Shown: positions 43,080 through 54,702, counted from the first letter of the stretch. The stretch: DNA of 64,000 nucleotides from Ypsolopha sequella (GCA_934047225.1 OW203989.1:11631977-11695976), one strand, 5' to 3'. Notes: generated by a model from the sequence alone, not told the origin. Numbers and translations are program-made.

Positions 43080-44002
43080 GTTTGTTTCTTTGCACATTTA
43101 ACGATCGCCTACTTCATCACGCTCGTGGCACAGATCGCTGGGGAGACCTCACTTGGCAGTATTCCAAACACGCTGGATCGATCACGCTCTTTCCGCCAGC
43201 TAGAGCTGTGAATGTTATCATCATTGCTATTCCACCGCATACAGAAGGTACTTCTCGACTTTTCCCGTGTAAATAAATTACATGAAAACATACTTTTTAA
43301 CGAATGCGCGCAAATAAGTTGTTTTTGCTGTTATCATTCAAGCGTATCACTGAATGACTGGTTATCAGTCGGCCTGATAACACATTTTGAGTTTCAAAGT
43401 GTGTATCTCAGGAATCCATTGCTGTTATTGATTGACAGCATTTACAACTAGCATTTTTGTCTAGGAGGGTCTAGAACTGATGTAAAAAGTAGTGTAGGTG
43501 CGAGTATCGGAACGGAATGTATTCTTCAATATTGTACTACTGTTTTTAATGTAATTTATCCTTTTTGAAAATGGTAGTGAAAGTTCTAGGTGGGCCACTA
43601 GCTGCTAAGGGAGGCCTGCGGGCCTATTATGTATCTCTAGTTGCCATCTTGACTGGGTGTCTATCATCAAAAACATAGATCTGCTATCGAATTTCGATTG
43701 TCTAAGGATATGTTCGCACTTGAAGTGACGACACAGTTCGTAAATAGTTCAATACCCATTAAATGCAATTTTGAAATGTCTGTTTTTATCTATGTTTTTG
43801 ATGATAGGCACCCAGTTCAATTGGCAACCAAAGATACAGAATAGAGGGGCTGGTCTCCCCAGCCCCCCCCCCCAGTTGTTGCTCCAATGACGTTTCAGTT
43901 AGCTTTATAAAAACGTCTCTGAATTATAAACAGACAAAGTTCCATTTCTTATGTTTTAGATCTTAATCACAGAAAATGTATGTTTTTGGAATTTGAGCGA
44001 AA
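43080..44002. other. Non-coding, contains a foldback
   Basis: A foldback lies at 43605-43862: CTATCATCAAAAACATAGAT pairs with ATCTATGTTTTTGATGATAG, and the outer parts pair through TAGTTGCCA and TGGCAAC. It ends beside a short C run. No coding region. Confidence 0.5.
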
Positions 44003-44386
44003 TAGTAGTTTATGCTACAAGGGCGAAAAGGAATAAATTACGAGAACGATTTATAATACGAGCGTAGTGAGTGTTTTAAACGTAACCGAGTAATTTATTG
44101 CTCTTACGCCCGTGTATCATACTACGTTTTTCAATGCATAGTGTGAGGAAATAAAACAAATATAATCTTGTGAACTTTAAATTATGATTAGCTCAAAAGG
44201 ACTGTATCCAGAGCCGTTAAACAGTGGAAAAAAAAGTAAAACATTTATGGTACACAGGAAAGGTTGCAGGTTAGTCAACTTCAAGCAAAAAAATAATAAT
44301 AATAAAGCCCTAGGGCAAAATAATCGACTTTCTGTTCGGTTTTGATGCATAAAAAGTGGGCCTTTACGAGCACTTGCATAGAAAAA
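44003..44386. repeat. Foldback repeat, family of 13114
   Basis: Begins TAGTAGTTTATGCTACAAGG and continues almost as in 13114-13507, through CAATGCATAGTGTGAGGAAA and AAAAGTGGGCCTTTACGAGC. Confidence 0.72.
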
Positions 44387-44779
44387 TAAATAAACGTCTG
44401 GTGATGATAATATTTGCCAAAGCAATTATTTATTGGCCATACATGTATTCAGCCAATTCATATAGCTATTTCACAAACTGCGTAACAAACATACATAACA
44501 TGCTAATGCATCCGCGCTCATTTGAATATGATAATCGAATAGTGCAGTTTGTTTTACAAATCCAATTACATGAAGTTACACATAATCACTGAATGGCATT
44601 GTCAAGTAAACTACTGCTAGTTAAGTTAGTATACATTTCAAGTTCTAGAAACAATTTAAGGCTCTATGTAAATAAAATAGGGTCGCCCTTTTTCTATGTA
44701 TTTCATGAAATACACAAAAACCTGGGAGTAATTAAAAACATTTTGCATACATTTTAGATAAAATAGGAATAATTATTGA
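44387..44779. other. Non-coding, nothing recognised
   Basis: AT-rich, no gene or repeat seen. Confidence 0.35.
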
Positions 44780-45025
44780 AATGAGATCTTAAAACACACT
44801 TTTTCTCCTTTTTCGACGAATAGGAATCATGTACAGAGCTCGAAACATATTTTATTAGATGGATTTTAACAATATCTCGATTTTTGTTTTTGGAAATTTT
44901 GCCAGCTATTTTAGTTCTTTTTTCTCTAAAAATAAAAAAAATATACTTTTTTCTCTTTTGCCCTGGATCCGCCCCTCTCGCACTGCACGTTTTTTTGCTT
45001 AGTGACAGTGACAAAAATAAAATTT
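44780..45025 (-). repeat. Dispersed repeat, inverted copy at 53120
   Basis: The reverse complement shares TTTTGTCACTGTCAC, GTGCAGTGCGAGAGGGGCGG and CAGGGCAAAAG with 53125-53360. Family not recognised. Confidence 0.6.
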
Positions 45026-45039
45026 ACAAAGACTCGTGA

Positions 45040-45235
45040 TAAACTACTGTAAATTAGGGGGTTCGATTTCCGCCGTACCAGTGCCGCCGCCGAATTTATT
45101 TTTTTCTTACCTTGCTGAATGGTTAAAAAGAAATCGTGAGTCAAACCTGCATGCTCAAAAGAGCAGAATTTTACTATATTTGTATTTAAATTGTGGTGGT
45201 AAGGTGCCCTATCAAGTTGGGGCAGAATAACCGTC
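45040..45235 (+). repeat. Diverged SINE tail
   Basis: Has GGGTTCGATTTCC (box B-like), then CTTGCTGAATGGTTAAA, AAACCTGCATGC and a GGTAAGGTGCCCTATC block. This is the same order as in the SINE at 46462-46735, with heavy divergence. Confidence 0.45.
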
Positions 45236-45537
45236 GTTGAAAAGTGGGTCTACGAGTGCTTCGGGGTTTTTTTTTTTAATTATCACTATACCTACTCGTA
45301 GTAAGTATAGTATACCTTCACAGATGATTTATTATCGTTTTTATTTGGAACAAAATGTTGAAATTCGATTCATGTGCAGCTCAAAGTGTAATGGATTCTA
45401 GACACAACAGTTTTCTCGACTATACCTGATATTCATACAATTTATAACGTCATTTGCCGTATTTACTGAAGGCTAAGTAAGCGGCTAACAATTTACCGAG
45501 TGCGCCTTTGTGCGAGCGCCTCAAGTAGCCAACTGGG

Positions 45538-46010
45538 TGCATGCACCATTGGTTCATTATTTGTATTGGATGAACGGCCAAGTTTACAGCAAAGGAATTA
45601 GCGTTGAGTCAGGGTCCAGGGTTGTATTTGGGGTATACGTATAGGGATTTCAGTATGGTGCATGCACCATCGGTTCATTATTTGTTGTGGACTGACGTCC
45701 AAGTTTACAGCAAAGGAATTAGCGTTGAGTCAGGGTCCAGGGTTGTATTTGGGGTATACGTATAGGGATTTCAGTATGGTGCATGCACCATCGGTTCATT
45801 ATTTGTTGTGGACTGACGTCCAAGTTTACAGCAAAGGAATTAGCGTTGAGTCAGGGTCCAGGGTTGTATTTGGGGTATACGTATTGGGATTTCAGTATGG
45901 TGCATGCACCATCGGTTCATTATTTGTTGTGGACTGACGTCCAAGTTTACAGCAAAGGAATTAGCGTTCAGTCAGGGTTGTATTTAGGGTTATGGGGATT
46001 TCAGTATTGA
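45538..46010. repeat. Tandem repeat, unit 121 bp, four copies
   Basis: Units begin TGCATGCACCAT at about 45538, 45659, 45780 and 45901. The second and third are almost identical; the fourth is truncated after CAGTCAGGGTTGTATTTAGG. The unit is not a multiple of three and is not coding. Confidence 0.9.
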
Positions 46011-46461
46011 AATCTTGCTGTTTACACATAAACAAAGCACAGACACAAGAGTGGATCCAGGATTTGATTTGGGGGCAATTCTGACTGACAAGGATTAACA
46101 AAAATAAAAAAGAAAGAGTTTTTTGGCGCCTTGTGTCGTGAGGCGCTTCTGGCAAACTTACCTATACCTGATATGGCTTATATACATATTATATAGATGC
46201 CATGCCCCCCTGTATCCGCCAGTGCACAGACTTGGCAACCAAAATGTTATAATTTCTTAATACTCGTATCATAGGAGAATCGCAAATTTCTTATAAAATA
46301 GTTCACATTCAAGGAAGCTGCAAACAACGGCACCGAGTCACATAACTCTCCTATTGGGACGTCTAGACAGGAAGTTCTTTTGGAAATTTACAGGTTTGTT
46401 TTTGTAAAACGAGCTCACAAACTGCTCTACCTATTCCGACGTAACTGTAGCACAAACTGTT

Positions 46462-46735
46462 AACTGTAGCGGTAGCTCAGAGGTAGAACGCTGGCCTCTC
46501 AATCTTGAGATCCAGGTTCGATCCCTGGTCGGGCATGCACCAATAAGATTTTCGGAATTGATGTGCATAGTATTTGCCTTGCTTACCACTTGCTGAACGG
46601 TGAAAGAAAACATTGAAAAGAAACCTGCATGCCCTAGAAAGCGTGTATTTGTGCCTGAAGAACGGCGATAGGGTTCGCCACTCATCACGTTCGGACGTAA
46701 TAATTACCGTCACCGAAAAGAGTGAAATGTATACC
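46462..46735 (+). mobile_element. tRNA-derived SINE
   Basis: The head GCGGTAGCTCAGAGGTAGAA is box A-like and GGTTCGATCCCTGGTCGG is box B-like, so it derives from a tRNA. A tail follows with ACTTGCTGAACGGTGAA, AAACCTGCATGCCC and CACGTTCGGACGTAATAATT. The tail and the recurrence at 53850-54205 show it is a SINE and not a tRNA gene. Confidence 0.8.
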
Positions 46736-46898
46736 TTTTAAAATATAAAAGTTAATTCAATAGCATATCTATAATTTATTATTATTAATTTTTAACTTTT
46801 ATATATAATTGTGTAACTGATGCCGATCACAACTAGTGGTCGAAATATATTTTACTATCTCCTATAATTATATTTTTTGTGTTTTCGTATATATATAT
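46736..46898. other. Spacer, AT-rich
   Basis: Between the SINE and the hairpin. The phrase ACTGATGCCGATCACAACTA resembles the GATGCCGG repeat of 17270 and 55090. Confidence 0.3.
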
Positions 46899-46999
46899 AT
46901 TTAAGTTACTTTTTGTTATTTAAGTTTTATCTCTTTTGTCTTTTTGATTAAATATATTATATTTGAGATAAAACTTAAATAACAAAAAGTAACTTAAAT
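46899..46999. repeat. Perfect 35-bp inverted repeat
   Basis: Arms 46899-46933 and 46965-46999 are exact reverse complements (ATTTAAGTTACTTTTTGTTA at the left), separated by 31 bp of AT-rich loop. Confidence 0.9.
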
Positions 47000-47792
47000 T
47001 TACTTAATAATCATATAAAATAAACTTAAAAAACTAAACACCTAAAATATATATATATATATCGAACTAAACTAAATAAAAATAGATTTATACTAAATAG
47101 AAGGCTATATTTAAACTAAATTAATATAATAATAACTTTATTGACTAAAAATAAGTCACAGGATTTTGACATTTAAAATTTCATCATAGTAGATAGACAA
47201 AAAAAGTATGAGCTGTACAAAAATATAAATCTAAATCTTTGACACCTGAGCTAAATCGAAGGATCGTATTTCAGGTGCCAATTTATAATCACCTCGGTAA
47301 AAAAAAAATAACAAACAGGTAAACTAATAATTTTAACAGATCGCTTAAATATGTTTGAAACTTAAACGAAATGTAAATCTTAATCTAAATTATAAAGTAA
47401 TTTAAAAGAGAACAAGAACAATGATAACAATTTAAAAATATACTATTATTAACAAAAATCAAAGCAACAAAAACACAAAAGATAGCGTTTGAAAATTATT
47501 GTGAGTGTGTGTGTGGGGAAGTGTCGTGTGTGTAGAGAGGGTGTGAGTTTGCGCGAAATTGAGATATATGTCATTTATAAATAAATCCGAGAAAACACGA
47601 ACACCCTTGCCTTAATAGCAATAGTATAATATTTATCTGCTGCGGCCAACAGTAAAATTGTTTTATAAACTCCGTCTCCTGAGATACTATAAAAACAATG
47701 GGTGTAGCCAGTCTGGACAATGACGTCATAAAACAAACTTTGTCTTGTACAAAGCTAAGTAGTATGCGTTAACTAAATGTTTGTCTACCCTC
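47000..47792. other. AT-rich, nothing recognised
   Basis: Contains an (AT)n tract at about 47048-47063 and a GTGTGTGTGT-rich stretch at 47500-47545. No gene. Confidence 0.4.
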
Positions 47793-48056
47793 CAGTGGCG
47801 TGCACAGAACTTTTTGCTGGAAAAGCAAGCAATTGGTCAAGAATAACAATAAAAAAAATATGAAAAAATTTAAATATCACTTTGAAAAAAAAAAAGTTTG
47901 TATAGGAAATTTTCACTCCAGGGTAGACATTGTCTACCCTGGCGTCATACAAAACTTTTTTTTTCAAAGTGGTATTTAAATTTTTTTATATTTTTTTTAT
48001 TGTTGTCCTTGACCAATTGTTTGCTTTTCCAGCAAAAAGTTCTGTGCACGCCACTG
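47793..48056. mobile_element. Palindromic hAT-type MITE with 8-bp duplication
   Basis: CAGTGGCGTGCACAGAACTT at the left is the exact complement of the right end. Arms of about 120 bp pair almost fully (TTTTGCTGGAAAAGCAAGCA and on). Flanks are CTACCCTC at 47785-47792 and 48057-48064, a perfect 8-bp duplication. A second copy is at 49733-49985. Confidence 0.85.
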
Positions 48057-48064
48057 CTACCCTC

Positions 48065-49732
48065 ATATGAGCACATGTGCCGTATGGGAACAATAGGAGT
48101 CACATTGCACTGATAGCTACTCTATGTGTACGGGTGTTTATAAATTTACCATAAATCAATAACGGGAGCACGGACTTCTTGAAAAAAAAAAAAAAAAAAA
48201 AGTTTACAGAGAATGATGCCGTAAAATAAACATAAATAAAACTTTTTGAAACTGCTTTCAAGGTTAACGTTGCTTACCTTATATGTATAACACTTAAGTT
48301 TACATTAAGGCTAATTAGTAGCTTAGTAGTACAGTAACTTGCGTAAATAAAATAAAATAAAATATTTAATTTTGAGCAACAATGACTCATATGGAACATA
48401 CCTATACAATATAGAAAAAATATAAATTAAAATACTACAAAGCCTGTGGTTAGTTAGTATTCCACTCTTCTTTTATCGCTTTTAGCTACCTAAATAACCA
48501 ACTAACCATCTTGGAATTAAATTGTACTTTTTAGCTCTCGCACTAGACTTCCTATTTTACTTGTTTTAACTTGCCATTACTTCTTTTGGCTCAAAGGTTA
48601 TTTTATAACATCCCAAGTATGATAGCTACTGAATGTAGACTATCAAAGTTGGTATTGTAATTTCACTCCACATTGAACAAACTGTTTGATCAGATACGGT
48701 TCCTTATTTGGAACACGTCTATAAAGGTGCATGACACCGGCCTGCATTCGTTGAATACTGCAATATATGATTTTTTGTTTATAATAATAATAAACATAAA
48801 ATATGTAAATATACATTATAATATTAAGAAAAAAATATCGTCACGACATGAATCCCTGAGGGCCCAGGGGATGTCAGAGGTGTTCTGAGTGTGAACTGTG
48901 AAATCCAAGTCATGCCCGCGTTCCACCGACGCGAATTTCTAAAACATAATATTTTCCTTCATTCTCATTCTTTATTGTACGCACGAAAATACTAAATAAT
49001 TTTACACCGGAAAACAAATATTTCTCAATAAATATTTGTTTTGTTGTCGAGCAGTCGGGCGGACAACACATCCCGAGGATGCCTCGTTTAGAGGCAAAAC
49101 ACGTGTCGATAAGTTTTGTTGCTTGTTATTTAAGATTGCTTTATTTTGTGCTCGTACTGCTTGCTTTGCTTGTGCATGTTTTTTGCGGGAGGGCGGGCGG
49201 TCCTTGAGTCTGCATTTTGAATAGCATGGTAAGAGTTTTTAACGGAATATTGCGAATTATTAATATACCCCCAAATTTAAATATTTCTCAGTTATCAGTT
49301 TGACTTTTTGTTGAAAGACTTTCGTAAACTTATTTCATACTTTATGATATTGCCTGGCCACGAATTCTAAACCAGCTATGAGCATAACGTGTGAGCGTGT
49401 GACGTAAGGCTGAATAATAATATCTGAATTAACTGACAAAATTCTGAGTTTGGCCTCTTTTGCAGCTCTTAATCAGCAAGGCTGTACAAGACTCTAAAAA
49501 CTCTCTGTTGCTGTCTTGAATCTCACCTAGAACTGTTATATTCATTCAACATTTAAATAAAATGGCAACTAGATTTCCACTTGTTTTTGCTGCGCCCATA
49601 CAGAACATCACTTGTACAATTCTTTCATGTAACTTCTTTTATACTTGTGATTTGGCTATAAATAAAGGATATGATATGATATGTGAGGCAAATCCTGATG
49701 GGATTTCATTGCTTTCGTTTGGTTTCTTGAGG
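48065..49732. other. Non-coding; SINE tail scrap
   Basis: A poly-A tract lies at 48182-48201 and a SINE tail fragment at about 48835-48930 (TCGTCACGACATGAATCCC). No gene is recognised. Confidence 0.4.
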
Positions 49733-49985
49733 CAGTGGCGTGCACAGAACTTTTTGCTGGAAAAGCAAGCAATTGGTCAAGAATCACAATAAAAAAAATA
49801 TGAAAAAATTTGAATATCACTTCGAAAAAAAAAAATGTATGACGCCAGGGTAGACAATTTCCAAAAATTTCCAAAAAAAAAGTTCGTTTTTTTTAAAAGT
49901 GATATTTAAATTTTTTCATATTTTTTTATTGTTATTCTTGACCAATTGCTTGCTTTTCCAGCAAAAAGTTCTGTGCACGCCACTG
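49733..49985. mobile_element. Palindromic hAT-type MITE, second copy
   Basis: Same termini and arms as 47793-48056. Flanking 8-mers (TCTTGAGG, TTTGACAT) do not match, so the duplication is lost or the copy arose otherwise. Confidence 0.75.
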
Positions 49986-50395
49986 TTTGACATCACTGTT
50001 TTTTCTTCACAAGCTTGTTTGTTTATTTATACCTAACATTGTATAGGTAATTTGCGTGCGTTTAATGTCAAAGGACAATGAAGGCAGGTCATCGTCTCCA
50101 CTTTAAACCCGTCGCAATTTACTTGCAAATCGTTCAAATCTGCATACAAACAATACTCGAGCGGCTGTCTTTGATTGCTTATGAAATAACATAACTTACT
50201 CTTTTCTTTATTTATGAAGACTTAGATCATCAGGCTTCGCTGTAAACATTAATAAATTCCTCACAAATTGCTTTTTTTTGTAAACACTTCGTCTGACGAT
50301 CTGTTGCTATAACACGTTTTTTGTCGCAAGCGACTCGACTACACAAACGAACCAGGATTGCTATATAACGTGTAACAAAAAGGTGTGGTCATATT
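49986..50395. other. Non-coding, nothing recognised
   Basis: No gene. The last bases (AACGTGTAACAAAAAGGTGT) belong to the foldback family also seen at 9510. Confidence 0.35.
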
Positions 50396-50425
50396 TGAAG
50401 AGCTTATTCAGTCAATAATATAGAA

Positions 50426-51407
50426 CAGGGGTCTCCAAACTTTTTAACCTATGGGCCCGAGGGCCAAGACTAGATAGTTCATCATACCAGCATACTGTAG
50501 TTTTGACGCGAAAATTTTCGTATTGGGACTAGCCGGTCAGTGAGATATATTTTGTGCAGGGCGCTCCGCTCCCTTCGCAATTTTGGTTGGTATTTCGTGC
50601 AAGATATAGTTAGCCGAAGCGCGTGCTGTGCGCAGGCCTTGAAATGGGGTTATAAATGTTAGGTTTTTACTCTTTACATAGGAAATTGCTGTTTTCTATA
50701 GAGAAGCCGCTGCCCTTCACCAGTCTGTTCCATATAAGGCCCGGCTATTAGGGATGGATATACCGCCATCCATCGGTCCCAAGCATGGTGGGCCTCCTTT
50801 GAAGGAAACTCAATTTTCAGTACTAACATTTTTGCATTTTTTTTAGGAATGATAAATCCAAATTTTGTCATTTTTTTTGTGTATGAATGAGACAACATTA
50901 AGCTAACAGGAATTTTTGAAAAGTGTCAGCTGTAAAAAAGTATTACGAATCTTATCATGAAAATGGATGGCATTTAGGACGAACTGTTTTTGAACAGTTA
51001 ATTTTTATAATCAAACTGAAAATAAAAATAAATTTTAATAAGTAGATGTGAAACCTTGAAATCAACTTTCAAACAGAAACAAATAATTGAAATAGCTATT
51101 GAATCACAGGAATTATGAACTCATGAATCTGTAAGAAACTTTCGGCAATTTCATAGGTAAATACCTATTACCATTCTTAACATAATAACACCACTTTTAG
51201 ACAAAATACGCGTGATAAATTTCTATTAATATCGGTTGTGAGTTTTGATATTATCATAAATAGCATTACGTTAATATTATAAGTTTGTGAATTTTAAATA
51301 AACTATAGCCGGCTAGAAATCGGACATGCCGGGACAGCGACTGTGGGCCGGATTAGGTGTGCCCGCGGGCCGGTCTTGGCCCGCGGGCCGTAGTTTGGAG
51401 ACCCCTG
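50426..51407. mobile_element. hAT-type non-autonomous element
   Basis: Inverted ends CAGGGGTCTCCAAACTT and GTTTGGAGACCCCTG, followed inward by GGGCC-rich blocks. Flanking 8-mers ATATAGAA and GTATATAA match at six of eight places, so it is an old 8-bp duplication. The interior from about 50800 matches 55455-55830, a second partial copy. A LINE-tail fragment (50702-50797) has been added within it. No transposase frame. Confidence 0.7.
50702..50797. repeat. LINE-tail-like fragment, match to 10877-10970
   Basis: CCAGTCTGTTCCATATAAGG through CATGGTGGGCCTCC, nearly identical to the block in non-stop intron 5. The 55430 copy of the surrounding element lacks it, so it was inserted here. Confidence 0.65.
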
Positions 51408-51651
51408 GTATATAACAACTTTTACTATGGAAGAAACCCAGAACTTTCGAAAAAAAAAATCGGCCCTTCCATACATTTCGGCCGAGCGGCATTGCATTTT
51501 TCTATGAAGTAGTAATTTTTTCTCGTGACTTCAGGGTTGGCTCCATAGTCAAAGTTGTTCTACACCATTGACTGAATTAGCTCTTCAAATTTTTATTATA
51601 AGATATATATTGAATTAGCTCTTCAAACATCTTTCTGTAACACATTAACAC

Positions 51652-51793
51652 CGATTCGGCGCTACACAACTTGACTTAATTGACAGGACTAAACTTAATT
51701 TAAGTGTTCTGTCCTTTTCTTTCTGTATCGAAAAGACAAAGACGGGACGCTCAAAATAAGGTTAGTCTTGTCAGTTGTGTTGCGCCGAATCGA
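51652..51793. mobile_element. Foldback MITE copy (family of 2447)
   Basis: CGATTCGGCGCTACACAACTT at the left, GTTGTGTTGCGCCGAATCG at the right. The arms are complete and the centre TTCTGTCCTTTTCTTTCTG is kept. The best preserved of the four copies. Confidence 0.8.
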
Positions 51794-51959
51794 CACCATT
51801 GTATATCTAAAAATAAAATACGACTCCATAATCATAGCTTGCAGTCAATCAATAGACAATTATCTTTTCTTCGGATCCTTCAACGCCTCGTTGTTTATAG
51901 GTATTTACCTCGCAGCCTCGTATTTCTCTGGGGTAATCTTGCCAGTTTGAGATTTCATC

Positions 51960-52826
51960 AAAAAGTTTTTAGGGTTCCGTATCCGAAGGGAGCCAAACGG
52001 GACCCTATTACTAAGCCTCCGCTGTCTGTCTGCCACAGAGGTCTACAGCTTCAGCAATCAGCAGTAAAAGGTTGCTAGTATCACGGAAAATAATAAAAAT
52101 TCAAAACAAGAATATCGAAACCCAAAGACGGTAATACTACGAATTTAAAATTTGGTCAGCTTGTTGTACATATTCTAAAGTAAAGCAACAAATAATAAAA
52201 TTGGAGTTCTGTACTCAGAGGGTTCCGAATTGTTTGTCAGGCGTTACCGTTTTAGCGCCTTGTTTTTGTCGCCTTAAAGTTGCTATGGCATCTATATTGT
52301 TGTTATTTGCCAAAATGTTTTAAGGGGCTCCACAATGCTAAACATCAGTTGGTAAAAAGGGTAAAAATTTGAATAAAATATTAAATTTATTACGCTATTA
52401 AATAATTACGCTTAAATTAAATAAATATAATTTCAATTTACTGTTAATTATACTACTTTTAAAGAAGCATGAATTTCATGAAAAAAGCGATTCATGTTCC
52501 ATTTTTTAAAACCGTTGAAACGAAACCAACACACGCAGATACTGATTAGAAAAAACTATCTTTATTACATAAAGCAATTAAAGATAATATTCTAATGGAG
52601 CCGTGATTTCAAAATAACCGAAGTTTTGGGTGCGCGGCATCAGATTAGAGCAGGATAGACCAGTTAAAAAACGAAAGCGTTAGAGCAGGACTGAATTTTA
52701 ACATTGTGCGTGCAGCCCCTTAAGAGTTCAACTACTATATAATCTGTGGTTCCGTGCCCATATTTTGTAGTGGTACGGAACCCTTCGTGCGCAAGTCCGA
52801 CTCGCACTTGGTCGGTTTTTTGTGTT
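51960..52826. repeat. Pieces of a common moth interspersed repeat
   Basis: AGGGTTCCGTATCCGAAGGG, GGGACCCTATTACTAAG and CTGTCTGTCTGCC at 51970-52040, and TACGGAACCCTTCG, GTCCGACTCGCACTTGGTCGG at 52775-52815, are the two ends of a widespread lepidopteran repeat. The stretch between shows nothing coding. Confidence 0.55.
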
Positions 52827-53119
52827 TTTGTGACTGCTAAATCACTAGCACTTCAATGAGCTTAATTCTGGTACATTTTGATCAGTGAGATATCTTACAC
52901 GGTCTTATTATGAAACGTTGGATAATTTTGAAAATAGCTAAAATTATTTCTATAGCTTTGATAGTATTCATCATTCATCATTTTATTCATCAATTAGCTT
53001 CTCGTGACTTCGACCGCATGATTTTGTAGTTTTTTAGATATCTATACTACACAAGTACATACATATATTGGTTTTGTCGCTGTATTATCTCGATCTGTTG
53101 ATTGGTTGAAGTATAGAGG

Positions 53120-53370
53120 CTATGCGAATTTTATTTTTGTCACTGTCACTCCAAGCGAAAAATCGTGCAGTGCGAGAGGGGCGGATTCAGGGCAAAAGGG
53201 AAAATGTTGGGCTTATATTTTTATTACGAAAACTAAAACAGCTAGCAAAATTTCAAGTATCAAATATCTAGATATTGTTAAGACACCTAATAAAATATGT
53301 TTGAGTTCTGTGTATGGTTCCTATTCGTCAAACAAGGAGAAAAAGTGTGTTTGAAGACCTCACTTCAACA
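53120..53370 (+). repeat. Dispersed repeat, inverted copy of 44780
   Basis: Shares GTGCAGTGCGAGAGGGGCGG and neighbouring blocks with the minus strand of 44780-45025. Open frames across it (53106-53595) are not conserved between copies and are not called. Confidence 0.6.
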
Positions 53371-53849
53371 ATTATTTCTATCGAAGAAAATTTATCCAAC
53401 CATGTTTTCCAATTTCAAAACCCTAGATTATGTAGTCAAAATGAGAAATTTTTATTTAAAATATTTCATAAAATACACAGAAAAGAAACACCCGTATTTT
53501 TTTCGCATATCGCCTTAACAAACAAAACAACATTCGTTTTTATTTATAAAGATTTTTATTTTGTAATGGGTTGTAAACATTCTAAGTTTGATTAAAGAGT
53601 ACCCGTGCCTTGTAGGTATCATTCGAACCACTGAATTCGATATCGAGGTTCGATTTGAAGTGCTCGATGTTTTATAAAATGCATTGACATGTGCAGGTGC
53701 CGTGACCGGCTCCGATAAAAGCCAACAACATAAAAGCTCCGACCATGCATGACACTCCATTCTAGTTTATTCAATCCTGTGCTTTGTACCTATATATAGT
53801 TCAGTTGATGCTTCAATTCAGGAAGACTCGAAGTAGGCAGATATAAAAT
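53371..53849. other. Non-coding, nothing recognised
   Basis: AT-rich; no gene or repeat that I can support. Confidence 0.35.
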
Positions 53850-54205
53850 AATATATCGTCACGACATGAATCCCCGAGGGGCTGTCAGAGGTGTTCCGAG
53901 TGTGAACTGTGAAATGAAATGCAAGTCACAGTTTGGTTTCGTGCAGTTTCACCGACGATTATTACGTCCCAACGTGATGGCTGGTGAGACATATCGCCGT
54001 ACTTCGGGCACAAATACACGCTTTTTATAGGGCATGCAGGTTTCCTCACGCTGTTTTCCTTCACCGTTCAGCAAGTGGTAACTAAGAACAAATACTCTGC
54101 ACGTAAATTCTAAAAAACTCGTTGGTGCATGCCCGACCGGGAATCGAACCTGGATCTCGAGATTGAGAGGCCAGCGTTCTACCCCTGAGCTATCGCTGCT
54201 ATAAA
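53850..54205 (-). mobile_element. tRNA-derived SINE, minus strand, complete
   Basis: On the minus strand the head GCGATAGCTCAGGGGTAGAA, then TCCAGGTTCGATTCCCGGTC, is tRNA-like with boxes A and B. The body CACTTGCTGAACGGTGAA and tail TTCGGGACACCTCTGAC-like region extend to an ATCGTCACGAC motif near 53857. This is the most complete SINE in the window and links the tail fragments at 23605 and 48835 to the head at 46462. Confidence 0.78.
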
Positions 54206-54531
54206 TGACATCAGAAATATATTAATAGGTAAACGTAAACGATGTAGACTGTTAACATTTACACAAACCACTTGATTAAACCGAACAAACTTTGAAAATA
54301 AATATATCCAAAGAAATGAAGAGCTCTTCCATGCGAAATCTCGTTGTAGATAAACTTATTACTTATGTAGAAGAAAAGTTTTTCCAAGTACTTAACAGAA
54401 GTAAACAAAATATTTTTCCTCCAAGCAGTGTATTTCACGCGGAAGCCGGTTTTGTTACTGTAATAAATCTTCTATGGATAAATGTAAATACCGGTTGTAA
54501 TTTAATGTTACATTGTACTAAACAGTATATT
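54206..54531. other. Non-coding, nothing recognised
   Basis: An open frame from 54292 runs into the next MITE and is not called. No other feature. Confidence 0.35.
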
Positions 54532-54702
54532 ATAGGCGATTCTGAAGGCTTTAATTTTAGTTTTAGTGCTGTCAAAACTAAATTTTCTTCATTGTAAAAT
54601 AGTCCTTTAATGTAAGGACTAGAAGCTAAATTGCTTTGGAAAATTTCAAGTTTTGACAGCACTATAACTAAAGTTTAAGCCTTCAGAATCAGCTTTATTG
54701 TC
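54532..54702. mobile_element. Foldback MITE, copy 3 of the 39095 family
   Basis: GATTCTGAAGGCTTTAATTT at the left and AAGCCTTCAGAATCAGCTTT at the right; arms pair through TTTTAGTGCTGTCAAAACT. Confidence 0.78.

Larger units (their letters stand above)
50396..51600. repeat. Foldback repeat split by a hAT element
   Basis: Left arm ATTTGAAGAGCTTATTCAGTC at 50395 pairs with GACTGAATTAGCTCTTCAAAT ending near 51590. The arm continues, interrupted by the hAT insertion, with AACAACTTTTACTATGGA versus TCCATAGTCAAAGTTGTT. Confidence 0.65.

Noticed and set aside
42708..43211. Longer 167-codon frame around the 42870 exon
   Set aside because: It starts at a GTG and its last 44 codons lie past a possible donor and become unlike coding sequence. 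Only 42870-43079 is kept.
46470..46540. tRNA gene on the plus strand
   Set aside because: Boxes A and B are present, but a SINE tail follows and the same head-tail unit recurs at 53850-54205. It is read as a SINE head.
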